From Cryobacterium lactosi (GTDB lineage Bacteria; Actinomycetota; Actinomycetes; Actinomycetales; Microbacteriaceae): a DNA stretch of 51,074 bases. Positions 13,625 through 19,517 of this stretch are shown piece by piece. The DNA lies in NCBI RefSeq assembly GCF_004403945.1, contig NZ_SOHM01000039.1:1-51074 (forward strand), written 5' to 3'. Within the stretch, counting starts at the first letter, position 1. Each line of letters starts with the position of its first letter. The notes beneath the pieces were generated by a model. That model was not told the DNA's origin and searched no databases. It saw only the letters and a program-made list of their open reading frames with translations. Both the position numbers and the translations under genes were made by a program.

Positions 13625-14760
13625 CACTCACCGCCGATCGGCTGAAAGGTGGGCGTGAACGAGCCAGACAGGTCGCCGTCGATGGCCACCAGGATGTTGG
13701 GTGTCCAACCATCAGGGATGATCGGGTCGCCCCACGAGCCGAGCCGGAACGTGTCGCCCATCCGCAGTTCAGCAACGCTCGGGCCACCCTCGGTGCCAGG
13801 GGTCAGCATCTTGGCTGACCACTGCTCGGTACCCGTGGAGAAGGTAGCTAGATCGGCGTTAGCGTGCGCCTGGAGCGCGTCGTCACCATCGTCCCTGCCC
13901 TTGTACTCTTCGAAGCCTTCGACGGCCACGCTCGAGGTGGCGAGGCGCGCAGTCTTCACCGCCATGAGCATCTCTGACCCCGTGCCAACGGCGAAGGATA
14001 CGTTGCGCTTCTTGATGCCGTCGCACTCGTATTCGACGTCGAAGAGGGCGGGCTCGTTCGAGTCCAGAGGGAATTCCCACGTGGTCCCAGCCAGCAGCGG
14101 GCTTCCGACTCGCAGGTTGATGAAGAACCGGCCGGTGGTCGCGTCCTTCTTCGGCTCCAGGTCGACGTCTGGGCCGTCCGGCATAGTCTGGACTTCCTGC
14201 AGCGCCGCCTCGACCGTGGTGAAGTTGAAGTCCTGGAACTTGCGCGTGTACGGGCCCGACTGGTCACCTGCAGTGCTGCCAAGTGGCAGCCCCGTCTCCG
14301 CCCGGATCGGCAGGTTGTAGTTCGCTGTCGCCCCCTGTGTGCCCGCCCAGATGATCCAGGGGATCATTGCCTTCAGCGAGAAGCCGGCGAGGTTGAGGAT
14401 GTTGTCCGTCGTGTCACCCGAGTAGCCGTTGGTGCCGAAGGTGAAGCGCCTCGAGAGCAGCGCACGGAAGTCGACATGCTTGACGGTCCATTCCTTCTTG
14501 GCACGGACGTACCTGGAGCCGGTGATGACGCCCCAGTAGATCGGGACACCGTTCCAGGAGGTGACGATGGACCGGTCCCAGTCGCGGGTGAGGTCGAGCC
14601 AGTCGAGCTTCGGGGCGTTGGAGTCTCCGAGCTGGAACACGGTGCGCTTCTGGCCGGCTGCCATGCCGAGAGCGCGCCCCCAGCCGGATTCACTGGGGTC
14701 GTCGATGGATACGAGCGACTCCCCTGTGTCAGTTCGGACGATGTCGTGGGTGAAAGTCAT
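13624..14760 (-). CDS. Phage minor tail / baseplate-type protein
   Basis: A 378-residue protein similar in character to the Gp37-like/distal minor tail proteins of actinophages. It opens with a beta-rich domain (VSIDDPSESGWGRALGMAAGQKRTVFQLGDS) and has a middle part with YWGVITGSRYVRAKKEWTVKHVDFRALLSRRF. It contains a later TWEFPLDSNEPALFDVEYECDG strand region and the closing MGDTFRLGSWGDPIIPDGWTPNI. AAGGAG lies 7-8 nt before the ATG at 14760. It is the first gene of the minus-strand tail module. Upstream genes such as the tape measure are absent, so the module is incomplete or relies on a helper. Confidence 0.65.
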   Translation of the reverse strand: MTFTHDIVRTDTGESLVSIDDPSESGWGRALGMAAGQKRTVFQLGDSNAPKLDWLDLTRDWDRSIVTSWNGVPIYWGVITGSRYVRAKKEWTVKHVDFRALLSRRFTFGTNGYSGDTTDNILNLAGFSLKAMIPWIIWAGTQGATANYNLPIRAETGLPLGSTAGDQSGPYTRKFQDFNFTTVEAALQEVQTMPDGPDVDLEPKKDATTGRFFINLRVGSPLLAGTTWEFPLDSNEPALFDVEYECDGIKKRNVSFAVGTGSEMLMAVKTARLATSSVAVEGFEEYKGRDDGDDALQAHANADLATFSTGTEQWSAKMLTPGTEGGPSVAELRMGDTFRLGSWGDPIIPDGWTPNILVAIDGDLSGSFTPTFQPIGGE

Positions 14761-15106
14761 GCGGATCTTCTCCTTGGTGTGGGTGATGCAAGGTCGTGGG
14801 TTGGCAGGGTTCGGGCACGCCGAAGGCGCCGTAGGGCAGGCAGAAGCGGGCTCGCCGGCCGCTGCCAGCTCGGTTGATGACGGATGGCAGCGGCCAGGCA
14901 CATTGATGCGCAACGATCACCGGCAGTAGGGCACCGTGTCGGCGACGTTCATGACGTCTCTAGCGCCCTGACTCGTTGAGGTCGTGAGACAGCCTCTAGA
15001 TCGAAGAATCAATGGCACGAAGACATGGCGGTCGATTTCGGAGAAATTGACCCTGATCATTGGTGACTTATCAAGTAACTGGTCTTTAACTAATAGTGCG
15101 CAGTTC
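14761..15106. other. Non-coding stretch with an AT-rich segment beside the iterons
   Basis: Between the tail module and the replication operon there is no convincing gene. The part at about 14996-15105 is clearly more AT-rich than its surroundings (for example ATTGGTGACTTATCAAG, GGTCTTTAACTAATAG). Next to the 22-bp repeats this could be the DNA-unwinding part of an origin. The promoter of the tail module must lie at the left end of this stretch. Confidence 0.5.
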
Positions 15107-15194
15107 TTGCCGGTTCGTTACGCGAGAATTGCCGGTTCGTTGTGCAGGAGTTGCCGATGGTGTTGACGCGAATTGCCGATGGTCGGGCGACGAT
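15107..15194 (+). repeat. Four 22-bp iterons (TTGCCG core)
   Basis: Units start at 15107, 15129, 15151 and 15173. The first two share TTGCCGGTTCGTT. The third and fourth share TTGCCGATGGT. The unit length is exactly 22 bp in all. Confidence 0.8.
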
Positions 15195-15211
15195 CCGGCA
15201 AGACTTGCCGG
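15195..15211. repeat. Inverted iteron pair CCGGCAA-GAC-TTGCCGG
   Basis: A perfect 7-bp inverted repeat with a 3-nt centre, made of the iteron word in both orientations. It occupies the fifth 22-bp register of the array and continues as TTGCCGGTTC, like iterons 1 and 2. Confidence 0.75.
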
Positions 15212-15212
15212 T

Positions 15213-15551
15213 TCACTCGTTCCACCGCATCCACTCGGGATCCTTCGCCCGGTAGCTGTCGGGCACGTCGAGCAGGTACACGTTCCTGAGCCATTTTCCA
15301 TGCACGCTGCGCCGCTTCTCGATCGTCACGACCTTTCGCTCGACGAGCGTCTTGATGTGCGTCTGCACCGTTCGCACGCTCTGCCCGGTGCGATCGGCAA
15401 TCGTCACGTGGCTGGGGAAGGCGCACCCGTACTCGGGGTTCTCGTGCTCCGCGAGGCAGAGGAGCGTGATCTTCTCCTTCATCGGCGATGACCCCTCGCC
15501 CTTGTCCTTCCATCGGACGTCCCAGGCCCAGTTGCGTGCTGAGATGCTCAC
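15213..15551 (-). CDS. Winged-helix replication-initiator-like protein
   Basis: A 112-residue protein beginning like phage replisome organisers: WAWDVRWKDKGEGSSPMKEKITLLCLAEHENPEYGCAFPSHVTIADRTGQSVRTVQTHIKTLVERKVV. The second half of this is a winged-helix HTH (HTH_36-like) with the wing EKRRSVHGKWLRNVYLLD. The ATG overlaps the previous stop (ATGA). It is the last gene of the minus-strand operon, and its stop abuts the iteron array, which it probably binds. It is shorter than typical initiators and has no helicase-loader or primase domain, so host or helper proteins would be needed. Confidence 0.65.
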   Translation of the reverse strand: MSISARNWAWDVRWKDKGEGSSPMKEKITLLCLAEHENPEYGCAFPSHVTIADRTGQSVRTVQTHIKTLVERKVVTIEKRRSVHGKWLRNVYLLDVPDSYRAKDPEWMRWNE

Positions 15552-15952
15552 TCATCACTCGCCTCTCCCGCGGTCGTGTCGTCGCGGATGATCTGACCGG
15601 CGGCACCACCGGAGCAGCGGTCCCACGCGTTGGCGGGCGCCATCGTGGCTGCCGTGATGATGAAACGCTCACGCTGATCGGTCGGGTTGTCGGCATTGGC
15701 AAGGAACGCCATGGTCAAAGTCCCGGGATCGACCACCCATCCGCTGCGATTGGCAACCTTCCAGGTCTTGGCGCCTTTCAGCGCGTCGGCCAGCACGACG
15801 GCCACACGCTCGACGAATCCGAGCGTGGGCACCTTCTCCATCGACTCGACACGCGCCAGGTACTGCGCCTCGCAGCCCACCAGGACAGCCGTGCGCTCGA
15901 TGGAAAGGCCAGCACGCTCCCGGAGCATGCCCAGCGAATGCACGGCGCTCAC
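15548..15952 (-). CDS. XRE-like helix-turn-helix protein of the replication operon
   Basis: A 134-residue product from a GTG at 15952 that overlaps the previous stop (GTGA). The N-terminal part SLGMLRERAGLSIERTAVLVGCEAQYLARVESMEKVPTLGFVERVAVVLADAL is a Cro/C1-like HTH. The C-terminal part (AFLANADNPTDQRERFIITAATMAPANAWDRC) has no family recognised. It lies directly before the initiator-like gene and may regulate or assist it. Confidence 0.55.
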   Translation of the reverse strand: MSAVHSLGMLRERAGLSIERTAVLVGCEAQYLARVESMEKVPTLGFVERVAVVLADALKGAKTWKVANRSGWVVDPGTLTMAFLANADNPTDQRERFIITAATMAPANAWDRCSGGAAGQIIRDDTTAGEASDE

Positions 15953-16284
15953 AGGGACACCCACCCTGCAGCGCTGGCGGCGTCATTCATGTCGACGCAA
16001 CGCAGCGCGGCACGGGACAGGTGGAGTGCCATGAGCGAGGCCTGCATGGGGCTGATGTCGTCCACCTCGTGAAAGGTGTCGAGGTCGATCGTCCAAAGCG
16101 GCCACGACGCGGCCGACACAACGTAGTCGATCCTCATCGGGACGCCCTCGAGCTCGGGGCCCGTTGATCGGTGCAGGTTCTGGCTCGGATCGTCGGACTC
16201 GTGATCGAAGGCGAGGCCCTCGCAGCCGGCGACGGGGCAGTCGATGACGCTGGTCAGGTCCTTGATGCTCCGCACGGCGCTCAC
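15949..16284 (-). CDS. Operon protein with possible zinc-binding cluster
   Basis: A 111-residue protein from a GTG at 16284 overlapping the previous stop (GTGA). Near the N-terminus it has CPVAGCEGLAFDHES and a later LHRS, a C-x4-C...H spacing that could bind zinc. The rest is mixed alpha/beta (MRIDYVVSAASWPLWTIDLDTFHEVDD...ASLMALHLSRAALRCVDMNDA). The family is not recognised. The start region shares 17 identical bases with that of the next gene. Confidence 0.5.
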   Translation of the reverse strand: MSAVRSIKDLTSVIDCPVAGCEGLAFDHESDDPSQNLHRSTGPELEGVPMRIDYVVSAASWPLWTIDLDTFHEVDDISPMQASLMALHLSRAALRCVDMNDAASAAGWVSL

Positions 16285-16481
16285 AGGGTCACCAGCTCGG
16301 CGCGAGGCTGGACCAAAGACAGGTCGGCCAGGTATGCGAACTCCTCGTTCGAGAAGCCGGCCAGGATGAGGCTGGTAGCGGGCTCGTCGGCCCATCCGGG
16401 GTGTGCCTCGAGATAGGCGCGCACCTTGGGCGTCTCGCCGACGCTGGCGGTCTTGCGGAGTTCGTTGATAGTGTGATTCAC
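16281..16481 (-). CDS. Small operon protein of unknown function
   Basis: A 66-residue protein (NELRKTASVGETPKVRAYLEAHPGW...LILAGFSNEEFAYLADLSLVQPRAELVTL) with GTG start at 16481 overlapping the upstream stop. It is acidic and helical. The family is not recognised. Tight 4-nt overlaps on both sides show that it belongs to the six-gene replication operon. Confidence 0.5.
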   Translation of the reverse strand: MNHTINELRKTASVGETPKVRAYLEAHPGWADEPATSLILAGFSNEEFAYLADLSLVQPRAELVTL

Positions 16482-16801
16482 GATTCGTTTCCTTGCTTAG
16501 CGGTTGAGGTGCGGTCGTCTTCCCCGGTTACCGTTGGCGCGGTGCCGGGGTTTTTGCTTTTCAGGTGGAGATGGGCGCGGCCCGTGCGACGCGAAACGCG
16601 AGCTTCGCACTGCTCGAGGAGCGGCCTGAGGCTGTCCGAGTCGATCCAGAACCGGAGCCCGCTCTCGTGGGTGATCTGGTATCGACCAGGCAGCATGTTG
16701 CGGATGGCGCTGTCGGCCGTCGGGTCCCGGTATGTCAGGGAGTTGGAGTCGAGCGAGTGGTCAGCCTGACTTGGTGCGGGAGGTGAGCTAGCTGGCTTCA
16801 C
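16478..16801 (-). CDS. Operon hypothetical protein
   Basis: A 107-residue protein from a GTG at 16801, which overlaps the end of the AlpA/Xis-like gene by 14 nt. The central part (YRDPTADSAIRNMLPGRYQITHESGLRFWIDSDSLRPLLEQCEARVSR) is mixed alpha/beta. The ends are polar and low-complexity. The family is not recognised. A longer in-frame version would run through the upstream gene and is rejected. Confidence 0.5.
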   Translation of the reverse strand: MKPASSPPAPSQADHSLDSNSLTYRDPTADSAIRNMLPGRYQITHESGLRFWIDSDSLRPLLEQCEARVSRRTGRAHLHLKSKNPGTAPTVTGEDDRTSTAKQGNES

Positions 16802-16991
16802 GGGCAGTCCCGGTGCGAGCGCTGCCCTCGACCCACTCGAGGACCTCGGACTCGACGTAGAGCACCTTCTTGCCGAGCTTTCGATATCGAGGCCCACCAG
16901 TGCCGAGGTAGCGCCACTGTGCGAGCTGCCCTCTTGTAATGCCGGGCAGCATCAGGACCACTTGGTCCGGAGCCAAAAAGACAGTGTTCAT
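16788..16991 (-). CDS. AlpA/Xis-like HTH protein, first gene of the replication operon
   Basis: A 67-residue protein (FLAPDQVVLMLPGITRGQLAQWRYLGTGGPRYRKLGKKVLYVESEVLEWVE). This is a standard HTH_17/excisionase fold: helix, helix, wing, helix. AGGAGG lies 5 nt before the ATG at 16991, the best ribosome-binding site in the operon. As first gene it is well placed to regulate the operon or act as directionality factor. A paralogue lies at 17799-17990 with over half of the residues identical, including the LYVESEV wing/helix. Confidence 0.7.
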   Translation of the reverse strand: MNTVFLAPDQVVLMLPGITRGQLAQWRYLGTGGPRYRKLGKKVLYVESEVLEWVEGSARTGTAREAS

Positions 16992-17097
16992 TTTTCCTCC
17001 TGTGAGATTTCAGCACTCATCCGTGTGATTTGTGATGAATTCGAACGTAGCACATGATCACGCAACGCATCACACAATCATTTGATACTGTGATGAA
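16992..17097. promoter_or_regulatory. Divergent control region between the replication operon and the repressor
   Basis: 106 bp hold repeats of TGTGATGAA: exact at 17031-17039 and 17089-17097, a variant TGTGATTTG at 17024-17032, and the reverse form CATCACACA at 17068-17076. GATACT (17084-17089) is a -10-like box 8 nt before the repressor start. It overlaps the approach to the last repeat. This is the layout of a lysogeny switch where the XRE protein binds its own operator and controls the divergent operon. Binding is inferred. Confidence 0.55.
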
Positions 17098-17700
17098 ATG
17101 GAACTCTTCGACGGTCCGACCATTGGTGCCCGTGTGGCGCGCTATCGCAAGATGAACGGTCAGAGCGCGGAGGAGCTGGCGTTGCGCGCCGGTGCAGGAT
17201 TCTCGCGTCCCGTGATCGCGAATATCGAAACCGGGCGCAAGAAGGAGTTGTCCGTTTCTCAGCTAGTCGGACTCTCAGTCGGGCTCGGGATCGCACCAGC
17301 CGCCCTACTGTTCGACATCTACAAGCCCTTCGGCAATAGCGGCATAAGACGCATCAACGGCAGCCAAGATGGTTCATATGCGCAGGTCATAACTGCAGTC
17401 GCATGGTTGGCCGGCCGCGCCACACTGCCCGAACTCGGGGATGAGATGGCTGCGGAAACCCATACTCAATCCGTTCTCGGGGGCACACAGCTACTTGATG
17501 CGGAGCGATTCCAGCAGGATGCCAACCGTGACCAGATCGCGCGGCTGCAACGGCAGATGGACACGACCGGATTGCCCGCGCGTGAAGTTGGCTGGCTTGA
17601 GTACCTCAAGGACCAGATGCAGGCTAGGGAGCAGAGAATCGCCGAGCTAGTCACGCAACTCACCGCCCTAGGGGTAGAAGTGTCGGAACCGAGCGAATGA
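17098..17700 (+). CDS. XRE-family repressor-like protein with C-terminal coiled coil
   Basis: The 200-residue product has an N-terminal Cro/C1 HTH (TIGARVARYRKMNGQSAEELALRAG...SRPVIANIETGRKKELSVSQLVGLSVGLGIAPAALLF, residues 8-72). The middle is less conserved. The C-terminal helix (QQDANRDQIARLQRQMD...WLEYLKDQMQAREQRIAELVTQL) is likely to dimerise. There is no Ser/Lys protease domain, so control by RecA-mediated cleavage is unlikely. The promoter lies in a region with repeated TGTGATGAA sites, one touching the start codon, so it probably autoregulates and represses the minus-strand operon. Confidence 0.75.
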   Translation: MELFDGPTIGARVARYRKMNGQSAEELALRAGAGFSRPVIANIETGRKKELSVSQLVGLSVGLGIAPAALLFDIYKPFGNSGIRRINGSQDGSYAQVITAVAWLAGRATLPELGDEMAAETHTQSVLGGTQLLDAERFQQDANRDQIARLQRQMDTTGLPAREVGWLEYLKDQMQAREQRIAELVTQLTALGVEVSEPSE

Positions 17701-17798
17701 TAGGGCGCTGCATTGGAGCTGCAAGGACAGCCCGCCGGACGCAATACCGGTTTCACCCACGGTGCGCTGTGGCGTTGGCGAAACGAGTGCCTGCGACA

Positions 17799-17990
17799 TC
17801 ACGCAGCCACACCCCACCGTGCGGAGCTCTCCACCCAGGCGACCACCTCCGACTCGACGTACAGCACGGTCTTCGGCGTCGGCTTCCTGTAGTTCGGTCC
17901 CTTGCCGGTGAAGCGGAGCTGGGCGAGCTTGCCGCGGGTGAGGCCGGGGAGCATGGTGGCGACCTGGTCGGGGGTGAGGTAGACGGGCAT
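17799..17990 (-). CDS. Second AlpA/Xis-like HTH protein
   Basis: A 63-residue paralogue (YLTPDQVATMLPGLTRGKLAQLRFTGKGPNYRKPTPKTVLYVESEVVAWVE) of the protein at 16788-16991. Fold and spacing are the same (HTH_17). It is a single gene on the minus strand between the repressor and the integrase, both on the plus strand. Its place beside the integrase makes it the better candidate for the recombination directionality factor, leaving the other copy as operon regulator (inference). Confidence 0.7.
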   Translation of the reverse strand: MPVYLTPDQVATMLPGLTRGKLAQLRFTGKGPNYRKPTPKTVLYVESEVVAWVESSARWGVAA

Positions 17991-18195
17991 GGTGTTCTTT
18001 CGGTCGAGTTTCCGGCAGCGACGCTCTCTTCGCCTCCGGAGAAACCAATAGGTGGTTCCAATAGAGGGCCATGCGGCACAACTCGCCGCTCCCCCGAAAA
18101 CACGCGGATGTTGACCATCGACAGGGCCCGCCGCACAAGAGTCGCCGCATTCCTTAGAAGTAGAGGCACTTTCGCCCCTACGAACGGAGCACAGC

Positions 18196-19314
18196 ATGGG
18201 TAGCGTCAACGCGTACGAGACATCAGAGGGCAAGCGATACCGGGTCAGGTACCGCGACCCCGACCGCAAGTCCCGCGAGAAGGGCGGCTTCGTCCGCAAG
18301 AGGGACGCTGAGGACTACCTTGCGAGCATCACCGTCTCCACACTGCGGGGCGAGTACGTCAACCCCCAGACGGCGAAGTCCACCATCGCGGACCTCGGCG
18401 CCGAGTGGATCAGCAACCAGACACACCTCAAGCCTTCCTCGTATCGTTCGCAGGAGAGCGCCTGGCGGGTACACGTCGAGCCGATGTGGGGTGCCCGTCG
18501 AGTTGGCGAGATCTCTCACTCCGACGTGAAGAACTGGGTGACGAAGCTCACGCCGGGTCGCTCTGCGACGGTGGTCATCCGCGCCTACGGTGTGCTCGCC
18601 GCAATCCTTGACGTCGCGGTGATGGATCGGCGACTGACGACGAACCCCGCCCGGGGCGTGAAGCTTCCGCGCAAGTCGAAGAAGCAGCGCAACTACCTCA
18701 CGGCGGCACAGGTGGAACTGCTGGCGGCGCAGGCTGGCCCCAACACCACGCTCGTCTACTTCATGGCCTACACGGGCCTGCGTTGGGGCGAGGTAACCGG
18801 CATCCGGCTCCGCGCGTTAGACGCCCTGCGAAGGCGCGTCTTCATCGCCGAGAACGCGGTGGCGGTCGGGTCCCAGATCATCGTCGGGACCCCAAAGACC
18901 CACGAAGCCCGCAGCGTGCCCTATCCCAAGTTCCTCTCCGAGGCGATCGCCCGCCAATGCGAGGGCAAGGGCCGGGATGGGCTGCTGTTCGGGGACGGTG
19001 TCCGCCATCAGCCGCAGTCGAACAGTCACGGCGGCTGGTTCGCGAACGCAGTCGCGAGAGCGCAGGAAGTCGACCCAGACTTCCCCATGATCACCCCGCA
19101 TGATCTCCGCCACACTGCAGCCAGCCTGGCCATCAGCGCCGGCGCGAACGTGAAGGCGGTACAGCGGATGCTCGGTCACGCGTCCGCCGCCATGACGCTC
19201 GACACGTACGCGGACCTCTTCGAGGACGATCTGAACGACGTTTCAGACCGCATGGATGCTGCACGGACTCAATCAGTTGTGGGGTTTTCGTGGGAATTGG
19301 CCGCTTCTGAGTAG
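18196..19314 (+). CDS. int: Tyrosine recombinase integrase
   Basis: A 372-residue integrase. The N-terminal arm-binding part includes YRVRYRDPDRKSREKGGFVRKRDAEDYL. A SAM-like core-binding domain follows (residues about 62-150), then the catalytic domain. Active-site residues seen: R196 (TGLRWGE), H302 and R305 (HDLRH), H328 (GH) and Y338 (DTYADLF). The gene ends 51 bp before the attachment core in tRNA-Ser, the usual spacing for element integrases. The last codons overlap a candidate arm-type repeat (19276-19292). It catalyses integration into, and with a directionality factor excision from, tRNA-Ser(CGA). Confidence 0.92.
   Translation: MGSVNAYETSEGKRYRVRYRDPDRKSREKGGFVRKRDAEDYLASITVSTLRGEYVNPQTAKSTIADLGAEWISNQTHLKPSSYRSQESAWRVHVEPMWGARRVGEISHSDVKNWVTKLTPGRSATVVIRAYGVLAAILDVAVMDRRLTTNPARGVKLPRKSKKQRNYLTAAQVELLAAQAGPNTTLVYFMAYTGLRWGEVTGIRLRALDALRRRVFIAENAVAVGSQIIVGTPKTHEARSVPYPKFLSEAIARQCEGKGRDGLLFGDGVRHQPQSNSHGGWFANAVARAQEVDPDFPMITPHDLRHTAASLAISAGANVKAVQRMLGHASAAMTLDTYADLFEDDLNDVSDRMDAARTQSVVGFSWELAASE
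19276..19292 (+). repeat. Candidate integrase arm-type site, right copy
   Basis: GTTGTGGGGTTTTCGTG matches 6187-6203 at 16 of 17 positions in the same orientation. It lies in the last codons of the integrase. Confidence 0.45.
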
Positions 19315-19318
19315 CAAA

Positions 19319-19361
19319 AAACCCCCTGCTTCCCAATGAAACAAAGGGATGCAGGGGGTTT
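19319..19361 (-). terminator. Terminator of tRNA-Ser
   Basis: AACCCCCTGC...TCCC and GGGA..GCAGGGGGTT form a stem of about 14 bp with a 10-nt loop. On the minus strand it is followed by a T-run (the A-run 19316-19321 on plus). It is a Rho-independent terminator downstream of tRNA-Ser and also sits just behind the convergent integrase. Confidence 0.75.
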
Positions 19362-19365
19362 GATC

Positions 19366-19390
19366 GTGGCGGTACCGGTGGGATTTGAAC
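19366..19390. repeat. attR: right copy of the 25-bp attachment core
   Basis: Identical to 6059-6083. It covers the 3' 25 nt of the intact tRNA-Ser (CCA end, acceptor strand and part of the T-arm), so the element supplies the 3' end that keeps the tRNA functional. Confidence 0.85.
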
Positions 19391-19456
19391 CCACGGTGGA
19401 GTCTCCCCCACACAACTTTTCGAGAGTTGCACCTTCGGCCGCTCGGACACGGTACC
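19367..19456 (-). tRNA. tRNA-Ser, anticodon CGA
   Basis: The minus strand gives acceptor GGTACCG pairing with CGGTACC, a D-arm (TCCGAGCGGCCGAAGG), anticodon stem CAACT/AGTTG with loop CTCGAAA (anticodon CGA), a long variable arm (GTGTGGGGGAGACTCC) and T-arm GTGGGTTCAAATCCCAC. The encoded CCA is at 19367-19369. The long variable arm confirms a class II serine tRNA. It reads UCG codons, common in a high-GC genome. It is the integration site of the element. Confidence 0.95.
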
Positions 19457-19517
19457 GAGAGCGATTGTAGTTGAGAGAAGGGGTCTCGCGCGAATCCGGG
19501 CAACTGTCAGTAGCCGG

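Larger units (their letters stand above)
15040..15217. other. Candidate iteron-type replication origin of the element
   Basis: The AT-rich segment (about 15040-15105) is followed by four direct repeats beginning TTGCCG at 15107, 15129, 15151 and 15173, exactly 22 bp (two helical turns) apart. In the next register (15195-15211) lies CCGGCAA-GAC-TTGCCGG, an inverted pair of the same word. The array ends at the stop codon of the winged-helix gene at 15213-15551. Iterons beside an initiator gene plus an AT-rich stretch are the hallmark of phage and satellite origins. Confidence 0.7.
6059..19390. mobile_element. Integrated element in tRNA-Ser(CGA): defective prophage or phage-satellite-like island
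   Basis: About 13.3 kb between 25-bp direct repeats. It carries a tyrosine integrase beside the tRNA, an XRE repressor, two AlpA/Xis-like proteins, a replication-type winged-helix protein with adjacent iterons, three tail-type proteins, and a left arm of small HTH and membrane proteins. Visible functions are control, replication, integration and distal tail. I could not recognise terminase large subunit, portal, protease, capsid, tape measure, holin or endolysin. This fits either a deleted prophage or a satellite that borrows helper functions. The repeats and integrase are seen directly. The satellite reading is inference. Confidence 0.85.
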
